Assembly (NCBI GenBank): GCA_034620365.1
Contig: JAQGEQ010000348.1
Span: 90,273-154,272 of the forward strand
Length of the DNA stretch: 64,000 bases
Reading direction: 5' to 3'
DNA from: Pegea sp. RAD2-039
Taxonomy: Eukaryota > Chordata > Thaliacea > Salpida > Salpidae
Under the pieces are notes generated by a model. That model saw only the letters and a program-made list of their open reading frames with translations, searched no databases and had not been told where the DNA came from. A program made the translations under genes and the position numbers. Below, piece after piece: positions 20,614 to 33,750 of this stretch (the stretch's first letter is position 1; every line of letters begins with the position of its first letter).

Positions 20614-22795
20614 GAAATTTAATTAAAAAGTAATATTATTTAAGAGTATGTTTAGTTTGTATTTTACAAATAACTGAAGTAAAAACAATTGATGTCAGAA
20701 TTTCGTTTTCTTGTTTTTAAACATGTTACTAATAATGTGATAAAAATTTTACAAATAGAAAACTTTCCTTTCAGCAAGAAGAGTATTTGTAATTAAACTG
20801 CAACTGAAAATGAATTTAAGGTAAAGTGTTCTTTATTTTTATTTCTTTTTGATATCGCTAAAATTGAATTAATTAAAAATCATTTCAAAAAACCTACTTT
20901 CAATGCTGTAAATACTTTAATGCAGTAGAAAATTATTTGGAAACTTTTCAATTTCTAACCCATTTAATTTTTTAGTCTCCCAAGTAATATTTATTAACCG
21001 AAACATTAAACAAAAACTAAATTAATACAAATTTTACAAATCTTTTAGTAAATTATTTAAGCACTAATAGTTGGTTTGATATTTGTTATTGTAGTAAATG
21101 TATAATTTTCATAATTATAAGTTATAAAGTAGATATTCTTTATTCACATTCTAATTACGATTAATAAATATGTCAATATCCTTGCAAAAAAAACGGAACT
21201 TGTTTTTTGAATTGTATCTAACAACTTCTAAATTTTTTTAGCGAGTTTAATTTATAATATAAATTGTAGACTGTTGATGATTGTTGATGTCAATAAGCAT
21301 TTGATTATTAAATTGATGGCTAGGCTAAACAATATCTTATTTGACTAAACAACTAACTGTTTTATATTTTTCAAATTTTTCAAATTCATTTTGAATTTAA
21401 GTACAAAGTAGTTCAGTTTTAATTTTTTCTATTTTAGTCATTTTATTTCTTTTCGGGATTAGTTCAAACAGTTTGACGCTTTGAAAGCTTTTCAAAAGTT
21501 GAATATCGTTTTGTTTTTATATTTGAAAGCCTACTCTAGCGGAAATGAAAATTACAAATATAAAATGAGATTTTAATAAAATCTAATTGAGTATTTTCAG
21601 AGATTTATAGTTTTCATTAATATGCAATAATAGTTAAACATTATATAAGTAAATATCAGTTTGAATGTTTTATATAATTCAAGTTCTATTAAATTGTTTG
21701 ATATTATTTTTAAAACAAGTTAGTTGTCTCTGTTTGTTTTAAATATCCAATGAAGAACGTAAAGGTTTGTTTTAATTAAAAAATAAACAAAATATTCATT
21801 TAACTGCTTGTTTTTATTAGAAAAATTGAAATATTATAGATTTTTAGAAAACTTTTAGAATATATATTTTTAAATCCTTAATATAACAGATTTTCAATTT
21901 ATTTAACCATTTAAAAATGATTTATTACTCTTTTAAACAATACTTTTTTTTGTAATAATTTTTATACAAATTTAGCATTATATGTTGATTTGTAAAATTA
22001 AATAGGTGACTGTCTCTCTTAGTGATTAAGCAGAAAAATAATATTGAAAAATTTTTCAATTTCTTAACATTGAAAATAAAGCTGAGAGCTTGTAATGTAT
22101 TCTATTAAAATTATAATTATATTTTGTATTTTGTTTTCCCCAATTTGCTTAGACTTTTATTATTATTTTGAAAAGTTTTAAAGTATAACTAACTACGAAT
22201 AAAAATCAATTTTAAAAAAATTAAAAAGTCTACAGATATTGTAAAAATACCTTTATTTTCATTCAAAATAAGATTATATGATTGTAACTAGATAATAAGA
22301 AAAGTGTTTTAAAATTTGTATTACGTCAGTTTTAAATTTACTTTTAATTTGATGTTAAAAAGGAAATTTGATTTTTTATCTTATGATAAAGATGTTGATA
22401 AACTAAATATTAGAGCGATGTGAGTTTTTGGATTAAAAACTATGAAAAATAAAAGACTAACAAATAAAATCTAATGCTCAATTGGGTATTCAGAAAACCT
22501 CTGTTAGTATTTTGACATACAGAATTTTCAATCTAATAAATATTTCTGTGTTTTGAACTTTATACACTATGTTCTTATGATTTCACTTAAGTTGTTTACT
22601 TTTTTTGACATGAAAACACAACTATATCAGTTTGTTGAAGTTTTATTTAGTATCTTTTATTTGTAAAGTTAGTCTTTATAGTTTACAGTTAAGCGATGTT
22701 CTACATTTTTCTAAAAGATTTACAATAGCAGTTTTAACTTTTTAATAACTTCGTAGGATATTTTAAAATAATTCATATCTATTCTGCATATTTAA
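20614..22795. repeat. Repeat-derived stretch with an inverted CTCF-like box
   Basis: About 21465-21620 is the reverse complement of the 18.3-18.5 kb repeat, including CTCTAGCGG at about 21534-21542. The rest is A/T-rich without visible genes. Confidence 0.5.
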
Positions 22796-22886
22796 AAAAT
22801 TCTTGTTAAACTTCAAAAGTAAGATTCTCTAAAGACACTAAATAAAATTTTGTTAAATTCTCATTTTATCTTTGCAGCTTTTATTT

Positions 22887-22901
22887 CCGCTAGAGTGCGC
22901 T
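22887..22901 (+). promoter_or_regulatory. CTCF-like box CCGCTAGAGTGCGCT
   Basis: Identical to the box at 18384 and followed by ATCAAATATAAAAA. Identity of the box while flanks differ slightly is the reason for noting it. Confidence 0.3.
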
Positions 22902-23705
22902 ATCAAATATAAAAAGAAAACGATGTTTATTTCAAAACTTCAAACTGTTTGACTTATTTGTGAATGTTTACCTAACAAATATTTTTATTAGAGGAAATAA
23001 GATTTTGCGTTTTCTTGAGATTGCTTGATGTTTACAAACTACTTGTAAAAGTAAATCTTCCCACTTAAATTGATTTTAATTTTTAATCATCATTTCAAAT
23101 ATTTAATACAAATTTGTTGCATGAAAAATAGTTTTTTTGTTGAATTTCATTTGATATTCTCGTTAGATAAATAGTATACTTATAAAAATTCTTAGATTTT
23201 TAATGACAATCAGATTTAAAATTGAACGAAGAAATAGATAACTTAAATATACAGTTTTTACAGTTTATTTGAAATCAAATTTAATTATTGCGTGGAAAAC
23301 ATTTCACCAATTTTAGATCCATAATCTGAAAGTTGTTTTGCTATTAATATACAAGTTTTTGTATTTGCAAAAGATGATAAACATTAATTTTATTGTTTAT
23401 CATTTTAATTAGATCAATAGTTCAGTGAAGTTCTTTTAGTTATAAGATTAAGAAAATAAAACTTTTTGATTGTCTCTATAATTATCGGCTTTTTAGTTCT
23501 AAAACTGTTATTTGATTTTTAAATCATTTGGAGATTTGTACGAGTTTTTGACAAAACTAATATAAGATTTAACACTTTTTAGTTTGGGATAATCATTATA
23601 AAAGCAAAACATAGAGAAAGAATTTTTTATGTTTTTTTAACCTAAACAAAAATAATTTGAATCCTGGTTCAGTGCTTTTCTCTTTACGGTGATGAATCAG
23701 TGTTT

Positions 23706-23819
23706 AACCCACAAACACTAGAATAAAAATACTTTTATTAAGCAATTTTTAGCGCTAAATCTAATTGTCTTGCAAACCAATTTTTTTGAAAAATTTAATT
23801 TGAAGTCGACTAAATGTCG
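23706..23819 (+). ncRNA. Candidate PSE/TATA module, CGAC..GTCG type
   Basis: Box AACCCACAAACACTAGAAT (23706-23724), TATA-like CTTTTATTAAG (23732-23742) and inverted repeat CGACTAAATGTCG (23807-23819). The core holds a perfect 12-bp palindrome TTTAGCGCTAAA. Its inverted relative is at 52985-53099. Confidence 0.4.
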
Positions 23820-24635
23820 TCTAACCTTTACTAATATTAAAGTATTTGTAATCATGGTAGTCTGTAATTCGTAAATTAACTTTTGCTAGATTCTGTTTCG
23901 TTTTTTAATAACCTTTTACTTTAGTGATTTGAAAGTGTAATTCTATGAAGCAAAAACTTCATTATTATAAACAGCAAAATTATTTGATTTAATCAATTAA
24001 ATGTATCTGTGAATAAAACATCGTCTTTAATATATTTTACTTATTATTGCGATTATCGAAAATAATAACCTTTATTTTTATCCACATTTAATTAGTGAAG
24101 CTATATTTTAAAAACTCCTAGCATTCTAACTGTATAACAATAAAATTAAGCAAGTTGTTTAATATTGTAAAATATGTTAAATAAATTTGAGATTTTTAAA
24201 CTATTACTGAAAGTTTTTCTACGTGTCTTGGTAAAAGGTTGTTTTATTATAGTTAAACACTTTAATCATTTTTTCAAATATTTTGTAAAAATTCAAGTCG
24301 TATTTTGTTTTGTTGATGCTGAGTAAGCTTCTAACCTTTTGGGTATATTTTTCTACTTAAATTTGTTTACAATTGTTGTGCTTTTCACATCATCACCTAA
24401 TCTTTGAATTTAATTAGAGAGAAACGTCGCTACGTCAAATGAACTTCATCACAATCAAACTTGCTTCTAAACTAGTTTCCTGTTTTCTAAGTGCAAACAT
24501 AAGAAGCAAATACTAAACCAAATTAATAATAACATTTTATTTAAATAACTATATCAAGTTTTTCTACCTTTGTTCAAAATTGTTGAGTTTTGCGTTTGAT
24601 TTTTTATGAAAAAACAATATTTGATAATTAGATGC

Positions 24636-24742
24636 AAAAGTGCACTTTTCAAAATACATTAAAAAAAATTGGGCTCGGGAAAAAAAGTATCGATATTCTA
24701 AAGGGTTATACATTATCTGCGTACAATCTTATGTTTGTGGTA
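24636..24742 (-). ncRNA. Candidate PSE/TATA module, AAAAGTGCACTTTT type
   Basis: Minus-strand box ACCACAAACATAAGATTG (24725-24742), TATA in AATGTATAACCC (24703-24714) and a perfect 14-bp palindrome AAAAGTGCACTTTT (24636-24649). The related module at 54.0-54.14 kb has lost the palindrome. Confidence 0.4.
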
Positions 24743-25098
24743 TCGTTAAGTTTTTGGTGTAATTTAATCAATTGATAATGTTATTGAAAATATTATTGTT
24801 CTAATAATCTTGACTCAATTTAAAATGAAGTATCAGTAACATAAATACTTTGATTTTTGTAGATTTGACATAACTAAAACTTTTTCATGGAAGTACTTAA
24901 TAATATCAAGATCAGTAAGATGAATCATAGTTCTAAAATAGTACCTTTATAGTCAACCCAACTTCAAAATTAAATATTTAAACTAAATAGACTAATAGAT
25001 ATTAACAAATAATAAATTTTATCTTTTACTTTTTTTTTGTCAAAAAAGAGTTTAACATAAAAAATACGGAATAAAAATTAACCAATTCGTTTAAACTT

Positions 25099-25213
25099 GA
25101 GCCCACAAACTCTAGATTGTAACCAAGTTCTTATAACCGAAAATTTCTTGGAGTTCTTAGATCATTGTACATATCAAATCTATGACATAATTTGAAGTTG
25201 AAACACTTTCAAC
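25099..25213 (+). ncRNA. Candidate PSE/TATA module, GTTGAAACACTTTCAAC type
   Basis: Box GAGCCCACAAACTCTAGATT (25099-25118), TATA CTTATAACC (25130-25138) and inverted repeat GTTGAAACACTTTCAAC (25197-25213; 7-bp arms), then GAAAATCGATTAAG. The best example of its type. Confidence 0.45.
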
Positions 25214-25503
25214 GAAAATCGATTAAGTAAATAACAATACTACCTTGATTTTAATTCTCTGCAAGTGGCAACATAAAAATGATTTAAGTTGAATATTTAT
25301 TATTTTGACGGAAAGTGAAACTGATAATTTGAAAGAATGTTTACAAATAGTAAAAAAGTTTTAGCGAAATTAGTATTTTTAATATAGAAGTTTTAAATAT
25401 GTTGTTCAATCCGGATAATTAGAAACTTTCTTCTTTGGATAGTTTAGTAGGAATAAGTTTTAAAAAATAACTTTACAAGACAATAATTCAAAACTTTCAT
25501 TTT

Positions 25504-25518
25504 CCGCTAGTGGGCGCT
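25504..25518 (+). promoter_or_regulatory. CTCF-like box CCGCTAGTGGGCGCT
   Basis: The strongest match of the set to the GGGCGCT half of the CTCF core. Its context differs from that of the 18384 and 22887 boxes, so the box is shared more widely than its flanks. Confidence 0.35.
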
Positions 25519-26340
25519 AGATGAGATCTTTTATTAAACAGTTAACCAAATAATTAAATGGTTGATTCATTTGTTATAATTTTTATATCTATCTATAAGA
25601 GTTTTATGTCAAAAAAATCTTTATTAAATCTTAAAATAGTTTTATTGTCCCGATGTTTAATGATTTCGATTGAATGATAATAAAAAGTAATAAAGAAATA
25701 GAAATGTTGCTGCTTAAATTATTTCATCTGAAATATACGTAGAAATACTAATTTTGTAAAATAAAAGTTTTTATATTTGAAACATTCTGTTATATTATAA
25801 TTCTGTTATTTATTGCAATTTTCAAAAATTGCTCTCAAGAGTAATTTAGCAACAAAAAGTTTTTTTTGAGAGTTAAGTTCCATTTCTGGTCTTTTTAAAA
25901 AAGGAGTTATTTGTATGAGAAGGCCTTGTCTAACTAAAGCATATACAACTTATTGAAAACAAGACAAACAGAATACTACAATTAAAATAATTCAATTTTT
26001 CAAACAAAAGCATAACTTTAAATTTTCTGAAAACTTGTAGAGAATTTCTGATTAACTTTATCAAAAAAAAAGTTGCTAAATATTGTTGACGTCGAAAAAG
26101 TGTTCAACTATTGAGAACTATTAAGAACCTTTTTTGCAAAGAGAAACTTTTTGTTTTAAAAATTTTTTGTTTTTACTTAGATTTCAGACTAAAAAAACAA
26201 TTAAATTTTAAAGCAAATTTTGTATTTTTTTTTCTTTTTTATTAGTTATTTTTGTATACATATTTTATTAAAAAAAATGAAATTTATTTGTCAACAAAAG
26301 TTTTTTCAAAAAAATTATAAGAAAATATTCTCCTAAACTT

Positions 26341-26470
26341 GATTCAAAAACTCTAGATTGCAACAAACTGATAAGAAATAAAAATATTTCAATTAGTATT
26401 TAAGGTTTTTAGCTGATTATAAATTTAAAGTTAAGTTACCTATAAACAAAACTTCATTTATTACGTAAAT
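26341..26470 (+). ncRNA. Decayed module, box only
   Basis: GATTCAAAAACTCTAGATTG (26341-26360) and CTGATAAGAAATA at the TATA position remain. The expected GTTGAA..TTCAAC repeat has eroded. Confidence 0.2.
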
Positions 26471-26790
26471 TGAATATCTTGAAATTACATTCTACACAAA
26501 AGTTGATATACAAAATCTGTATTGTTGTCAACCTATTAATATAATTGCATTAGATAATTACGAATAAAAACTTTTCTTTGAGTAAAATAAGTATTTCTAA
26601 TCAGAATTCTAGTTAAAGTAGAAAACTAAGCAGCAAATATATTATTTATAAATAATAAACTAATAATCACAAGTATATAATACTATATAATTTGTTTCTG
26701 CAATTATTAATCGTAATAAAGTTGAAGCAATTTTTTAATCAACAAATAGAATTATGTTATTTAGCCAATGGAGGTTGCTGTAAGTGTAAA

Positions 26791-28699
26791 TTACACATTT
26801 GCTCAATGATATTAAACTTTCAAATAAAAAAGGTTTGATTTAATTTTTACTACTTCTTTTGGTCTAAACAAATTGCTTGTGATCTACTGAAAAAAAAACT
26901 TACTGTAAAAATAAAAAAATATGAAGATATTTTTAAAATAACTATGAACACGTTTTTTCTTAAAATTTGTTTCAACAGTTGTATAACTTATTCAAATCAT
27001 AATGATGTCAATTATGAGGCCTCTATACTCAAATTACGATTTTGTGAATTCAAAAAAACAATATAACTTATTTTAAATATATGTGTTGTTGTTTTTCATT
27101 AAAAACAAAGTAAGCTTGATATCTGTTTTTTATGTTGAGTAATTTTTCTTACTTTCATATACAATTTCGATACAACTCGATACTACAATTTGCCAGTAAA
27201 TTCATTCAACTTTTATTTTAAATAAAAGTTATATCTAATATTCAAATTAAACAAAAATAAAATTTATCTTGTGTTTAGTTTCAAATGCAAATTATAAATA
27301 GAATTGAGTTTAATAAAGAAAAATACTATATAACTAATGTGATAAATGCAAATAAAATGTTTATGATTTAAATGTCAACGTTCAAACAAAAATAATTGAT
27401 TCGTTCGCTCCAAATGTATTCAGGAATGATTGAACTTCTCCTTTTATTATGAAGTTTCAAATAATTTTATAAAGTTACAATTTTGAAGGTTAACATCTTG
27501 TAGTACTGTGCCAAGTAGTATTTAGAGATTTTTATATTTAAAACTACAAATAAAAGGTTTTAGTTATAAAGTGAAAAAAGAAACATTCCATATAAATAAT
27601 GTTACAAAGATAATTTATTCAATTCTAATATTTGAAAAGTGTAACAAAATTAAGTATTTTTTAAAAGGGTACACATTAAATGTTAATACAAACAAAACAT
27701 TAGCTATTCTTGGGTAAATATTTCTAACAAAGTTATTTAAAACATGTTTTTGCTCGTTGAACATTATAAAAAAGTTATTATTAAATCCTAAATCTTGAAA
27801 TACAAAATAATCAAAAAATGTTTGTAGTTTCAAAGATTTGACTAAAAGAAATTAGAGATTGATTCCAAATTAACTAAATTAAATGTATAGAATTTTTTTA
27901 TGCTACCTTAATTTGTGTTTTGAAATTAATGCTAAATAACAAACAAAAAGGTATACAGGAGTTATTTGCTTTCTTCTTTTTATTAAAAATTTCAAATAAT
28001 TTAATTAAGCAGTATTTTATAAGATTAAAAAACAGCAGTTATATATTATGTATTTTTTCGTGTGCTCTTATACTTGCATTGTATTAAAACAAAACAGTAT
28101 TAAAAAACAAAAGCAAATGATTTTTGAATTTTTCCTTTGATGATGCTTGTTATTTTAATTATTTGTTTTAAATTAATGTTAAGAACAAACAAAATATCTA
28201 TTTATAAATTATAAAAATGAAATAAATAAAAGATTAGGCTTCAAATTTAGTTCTTGTATGACTACAAAATAATAAACTAAATATTCATGTAAAACTTGTA
28301 CTTAATTGTTTTATTTTCATAATAAATTCTAAATTTGTTTAAAACAGTAATTTTTTTGCAAATTAATTTATTATTTAGTTATCAAAAAATTCCAACTGAA
28401 TTCACAAATAATAGCATTCATACAAATAATAAAGTATTATAATCAATATTATCGGCAAACTTAATGGAAAATGCAAAAACAAAATTTAACAATTATTATT
28501 ATTTTAACTCTTGTAAAAATCTCAAATTTCATCAGAACTACGTTTTTTTTGAAAATTGAAAAAATATTAAACATTTATATGTATTTGCTAGCATTATGCA
28601 AAAAAAAAAACAGTACTTTCAAAATTTTAAAAACTGACACAAGGTGGTAAAATTTATTTACATTAAGTATCTTCAGTTTATATGACAGCTTGCTACTAG
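26791..28699. other. AT-rich sequence, no gene recognised
   Basis: Chance frames only, including a 72-codon minus-strand frame at 27615-27833 with no family features. No module box was seen. Confidence 0.4.
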
Positions 28700-30800
28700 A
28701 AATGATAGTTAATGAACATTAATCAACATTAATCAATATGCTGTTTACATTTGCAAAAAAATTGTTATGAAAACCAACTGTTACTTTAGAGCAGTTGGAA
28801 TACTTTCCAAATTTTTTTTGAATTGTATTTATTATTATCACTAGATTTATTAATCTTATTTGAATAAAAACGTTTTGAAAATTTTCAAATCTTGTGTAAA
28901 CAAAAACATTAATATAAATAAAAAAAATTAAGTAAACTCAAACTAATTCTAATAAAAAGATTAACAATTTCCAATGCTTGAATCAAAAGCTAAAATAAAC
29001 TGAGCTATAATTGAAAATGAAATTATTACAGAAAAAATAATACATTATTTAAGATTTTTAATATAACTAAATAATTTATGATTGAAATGTCGACGTTCAA
29101 ACAAAAAGAATTGAATTTATTTTTAACAACACTTTTATAAAAAGCTTTTTATTTTATAAAAGTTATAATGGTAGCGTTAAGTGAAAACAAATAAGATTAT
29201 GTACTTCTTTAAAGTAGCATGATGATATCAACACAACAAAAACAGAAAAAAATGTGAAAATATATAAATGAATCATTCTACATATTTGTTTACTGCCGAC
29301 AGTGTCATTTAGAGTTTAATTAACAAAACCACAAAAATTTTAAAAAAAGAAATTTATTTATATAAATATATTTTATATATTATGACTTATATGGTTAATA
29401 AGTACAGCAACCATTACACTTAATACAATGATTAGTTAAATTTGAAGAACGACTTTACAGTGCTTGTTATTTAATAAAAGAGAACTTTTTGAATGAATTT
29501 GAAATTATCCATACAGAAGAAAATAATTATTAATGAAACATTTGGTAGTATTTAAATTTAAAGTATTTGTTTTTCAAAACTGAAATCAGTTTTGTAACTA
29601 ACTTTTTACAAAAAATTTATTTTGATAAAAACGAGAACAAATTAAGATTAGTTTATTTGAGCTCATAAAATGATTTTTACAAAGTGAATTTTTATCTTAG
29701 TTATTGCTATTTTTATAAGTTTTAGCAAATTATTTTCTGCAGTAATTATTTATTATTATCATTATTTTTTATTATTATTGAATATAGTAGCGTTAAGTGA
29801 AAACAAATAGGATTATGTACTTCTTTAAAGTAGCATGATGACATAAACTCAAAGAAAATAGAAAAAATTTTAAAATATGTAAATGAATAATTCTACAAAT
29901 TTGTTTACTTAATACATTAGCACTTTTTAAATATTATTTTACCCAAAATATATAATTTTCTGTAAATACAATCACTTTAAACAAATAATTTTTATTAAAG
30001 TCCTTCGAATTTGAAGTAAAATAAAAATTATATCTAATAAGCAAAATGAAAAATATTAAAGAAAATTAAAATCAAATTTGAGGTTAGTTTCAAATGTGAA
30101 TGCTTAATAGAATGAATGACATTTTAACAGAAGAAATGCTAGATTTTTTACAATTTTTAATGTAATTAAATTGTTTACAATTAAAATGTTCAAAGAAAAA
30201 TAATTTAGTTTATTTTTAACAAAACTTTTATAAAAAGCTTTTTATATCATAAATGTTGTCATAGTAGCATTAAGTGAAAACAAATGAGATATAAACTCGA
30301 CAGCGTTATTTAGAATTTAAAAAGCAAAAGAATGACACAACATATTAAGGAAATTAACAAGTCTACAGCGATCTTTATTTCGTTAAATAACGGGGATCTT
30401 TTCGTTAATTGCAACTGACAGTATCAGTTTTCAAAATTAGAAATACAAATATTAGCTTTTCAAAGATAATTTGGTTGTCTGGTATAAAATTAAATGCATT
30501 ATATGACAACATACTTTTCTTGTGTTTGTGAGCGCAGTTAAAATAATTGTTCATGCTTTTAACGTAAATGTTAAATTATAAATATACTTAAAACCATGTT
30601 CACTCCAACTTGATGCTTTGAAATTAAATATAATGTTTCATGGATTTATGTTTTAGTGTTTCCTGTGTTTTTTTCAGATTTGTTTTGTTTTTGTTTCAAA
30701 AATAGTTTTCTGTTTCTGAATGTAAGTTTTTCTTTCGTTTTAAAAGTTCAATAGTTTTGAATCAGTGATTCTTAACTAGTTCACATTTTCACGTTTATTA
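28700..30800 (-). repeat. Inverted, rearranged copies of the 7-11 kb repeats
   Basis: TAGAGCAGTTGG, ACATATTTGTTTAC and GTACTTCTTTAAAGTAGCAT appear here as reverse complements of sequence near 11.1, 8.5 and 8.58 kb. The last occurs twice, near 29.2 and 29.82 kb. Confidence 0.7.
30413..30534 (-). ncRNA. Candidate PSE/TATA module, AACTGATACTGTCAGTT type, inverted
   Basis: On the minus strand: box GCTCACAAACACAAGA (30519-30534), TATA CATATAATG (about 30497-30506), inverted repeat (30413-30429), then GCAATTAACGAAAAGATC. It has kept all elements although the surrounding repeat is inverted. Confidence 0.45.
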
Positions 30801-31118
30801 AATATTCCTGATAAAAAATTGTAACTTTTTTTAAAAAACATATTTAAAATTTTGAAACTAAACTGATTATAATTCTTATTTTATCTTTAATATGTAAACA
30901 AGTAAAATACTAAACTGTAAAATGATTGCAAATTAAAAAGAAAAAGCTGCAGTTAAATGTTTAGAAACCATAAAAGATAGATATTTTTTATCTAAATTTC
31001 CTTTTATTTTTATCAATTTTCTTTTTAACTATAAACAAGTTAAGAGAATAAATTTTTATTAGGAATATTTTAATTTAACTTATTTAACTTAATAAAATTA
31101 TTTGAGAGAATGCAGAAT

Positions 31119-31295
31119 TTAGATTATGCAGTTGCGAACAAACATTCTTTTTGTTTTTAGATTTTCCTCCAAATGACAAATAATTTCTTCTTTTTGTCTG
31201 GCATTTCCTTGAGCTGGTTGGGATATAGTATAAAAGTACTCATATCCAGCAACTTTAGTTTCATAAAATAGACATCAATGACTTCTTGGTGCTCG
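31119..31295 (-). pseudogene. Unidentified exon-like fragment with a frameshift
   Basis: A strong acceptor (CTATTTTTTCTCAG) ends at 31296. The following frame encodes EHQEVIDVYF. After a one-base shift the reading ETKVAGYEYFYTISQPAQGN, then ARQKEEIICHLEENLK, continues to TAA at 31119-31121. The composition is protein-like (mixed polar and aromatic residues) and GC is raised. The unshifted frame is also open but Lys/Leu-rich and less convincing. No family is recognised. Confidence 0.35.
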
Positions 31296-31629
31296 CTGAG
31301 AAAAAATAGTTGAAGTGTAATTACCTATGTACTAAAAGACAACTTAAAATCCATTTGTAAATAAAAGGTTGAAAATCTCGGTTACTAAAAGAGTTTATGA
31401 AGCATCAAAACAATCAATTTACAAAATAACAACAGTTAAGATTTACATTTCAATCTTATTGATCACGTTTGTAACAATAAAAAAAGAATGCTAAACAATA
31501 ATTACAAAGTCTTATGTAAAACATCATAGGCAAGTAAATAATGACATTATGGTTTATCAAAATATGAAATTAGTTTTGTAGGTTAAGATTATTATTTCAA
31601 ATGTTATGATATAAACCTTTTCCAAAATT

Positions 31630-31890
31630 TATTTTCTTGGACAAAATATATAAAACTATTTGAAAAAATGAGAAACATCATCCAAATTATATTTAAAGGT
31701 GTTTTATTTTTAAAAATAGTATTTATTGTTTATTTTTGCTGTAAAAAACTCATTTTAGAGTGTAAATTATTAACTATTACTAGAACGATCGTAGATGAAG
31801 ATTAATTAAGCTTAAAGATTTCAAATATAAACATCTGAACTTTTAAAAACTGTTACTAACAGAACAATAAACAGTGAAAGCTGACACGGT
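31630..31890 (+). repeat. Repeat segment, inverted copy at 52110-52390
   Basis: CATCATCCAAATTATATTTA and ATAAACATCTGAACTTTT recur in reverse complement at 52.16-52.35 kb. Confidence 0.75.
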
Positions 31891-32640
31891 ATAAACGATT
31901 TCTTGTAAAATTAAAAAAAAACATGTTAATCTTTAAGATGCTGATGACGTCATTTTTACGGATTAGACTTAAAGTAATCAATAACAAATTTATCTCAGCA
32001 TAAGATTAAAAAGATTTGAAATCATTTCTTTTGAGTATTTGTAATTGACCTTCATAGGTAATCTGCCAATATCGGATCTTATTTTAAAGCAATAATTTAT
32101 CTAAAGCAATTAGGTTAAAGTAGAAAGTTTCAATAATTTTTTTATTGTTTTCAAAGTTTTTATTTAAACGTATAATGTAAACATGTATTTTCATAGAAGA
32201 AATATTCATCTGTTAAGATGTTTTAATCGTGTTTATAATTTAAACTTTCTGTGAGAAGCATTAAAACAGTGTTTGAAATGAGCTCACAAACACAAAGAAA
32301 GTATGTTGTCATTTAAGGCCTTTAACTTGTCATCTAATTATCATTTAATTTTTTTGTAAAATTATTCCAATCTTCATAATTTTGAAAACTGATACTGTCA
32401 GTTGGATATAACGAAAAGATCTCCGTTGTTTAACGATATAAAGAACGCTGTGGACTTGTGTAATTCTTTCATATTTTGTGTCATTTTTTTGTTTATTAAA
32501 CTTTTAAATGATGTTTTCGTATTTAAAAAAATATGTAGAATGTTTCATTTAAAAATTTCCAAATTTTTTTTGTTTTAGTTGTGTTGATGTCATCATTTTA
32601 CTTTAAAGAAGTACGTATTCTTATTTGTTTTTAATTAACC
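31878..32640 (+). repeat. Copy of the 10.0-10.72 kb / 43.95-44.6 kb repeat
   Basis: Starts at AGCTGACACGGTATAAACGA and keeps the order of the 10-kb copy, including GCTGATGACGTCAT and the module at 32280. The segment joined to its left differs between copies. Confidence 0.8.
32280..32403 (+). ncRNA. Candidate PSE/TATA module, AACTGATACTGTCAGTT type
   Basis: Box GAGCTCACAAACACAAAG (32280-32297), CATTTAAGG at the TATA position (weakened), inverted repeat (32387-32403), then GGATATAACGAAAAGATCTC. Confidence 0.4.
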
Positions 32641-33539
32641 CTACCAAGATAACAGTTATGATAAACAATCTGTTTATAACAGTATTGTTGAAATTAAATT
32701 CATTTGTTTTTGTTTAAAAGACGACGTATCAAATAATAACATTTTTTTGTATTTTGAACTTTTTTAATGCAGTTTTGTTTCTGTAACATATTTAATTTTA
32801 GTTTAATTATAATTTACATTTTGGACTTACCAAGTTTATAAAACTGCAGGTTTTTAATCTTAATGCTACTAAAGTAATTAATTGATATTTTAAATTAAAA
32901 GAAGAAGAGCGTGTATTCATGTAGAAAGATAAGTTTTTTTTGTTTAGCTTAAAAGGTTGTACAATTTTATTTTGAAAGCATCTTTATTCATTTAGAAAAC
33001 CATAATACGATGTCAGTTTATATAGAATTTATCTTTTTAAATAAATGAAATTAGTCTGTTTCAACAGCTTATACAGTTTTTGAAAAATAAAAACCAATAG
33101 ATTCAGTTAGATGAGAACATGATCAGCTTTGGTTTGTAAACATAGAATAATTCCAACTACATTTTTAATAAGTTATCTATAAATTTTATTCTTTTAAATG
33201 CTTTTAGCTCCAATAAAATAATTTCTTTTTATGTTTTAACTGATGAATTAAAAGTATAAGCAAGCTATCTACAGTAGAGTAACTTATTCACAAATAGTAA
33301 ATTTTATTTAGCAAATTGAATGTAGACAAGTAAGTGTTAGATGTCTTTAGCAAGTTTCCCCATGCAATTTTTAAACATTTTGTAGACGATAAATTAGAAA
33401 ATTAAGGAAATGCAAAAAAGTTAAATTAAATTTTTATTTTAATCCTGAAAAATTACGTACTATTTTATAGGATTAAGGATCTTTTTGTTTAAAAAAGTAG
33501 GATTTTATTTATTTAAAAGTTTCTCTTACAAATGTTCTT
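32641..33539. other. AT-rich sequence, no gene recognised
   Basis: No module box, tRNA or convincing exon was found. Confidence 0.4.
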
Positions 33540-33730
33540 ACAAATTGTTGGTCATCTGACTGTAAGAGAATCAAACCGACAGCTTACACAATGCTTGCAA
33601 TTGAATGTTATGAATATTTGGCCCGCTATAACCTGTACTTTATAGCAAGAAAAACAATATAGTATAGACTATATCGGGACGAATTGAGACAGCTGCACCG
33701 AAAGAAAAATTTGGTTCTTATATCCGGTGT
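33540..33730. other. GC-raised island, possible decayed coding fragment
   Basis: Less A/T-rich than its flanks. On the plus strand one frame reads IVGHLTVRESNRQLTQCLQL with more sequence to a TAG; another reads AYTMLAIECYEYLARYNLYF. Minus-strand frames are partly open as well. I cannot decide which, if any, was coding. The right end overlaps a minus-strand module. Confidence 0.3.
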
Positions 33731-33750
33731 ATTCAGTTTAATGTTTGTGG
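33657..33750 (-). ncRNA. Candidate PSE/TATA module, ATATAGT..ACTATAT type
   Basis: Minus-strand box CCACAAACATTAAACTGAAT (33731-33750), TATA CCGGATATAAGAACC (about 33713-33727) and inverted repeat ATATAGTATAGACTATAT (33657-33674; 7-bp arms, 4-nt loop). The core is unusually GC-rich (GGTGCAGCTGTC), which makes it a good candidate for a real transcript. Confidence 0.45.

Larger units (their letters stand above)
24640..25540 (+). repeat. Repeat segment, inverted copy at 50590-51480
   Basis: AGTAAGATGAATCATAGTTC and TTTATAGTCAACCCAACTTC recur in reverse complement at 51.17-51.25 kb. Two modules of opposite direction lie in it. Confidence 0.75.

Noticed and set aside
27615..27833. 72-codon minus-strand frame
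   Set aside because: Phe/Asn-rich as expected for random A/T-rich DNA; no supporting signal.
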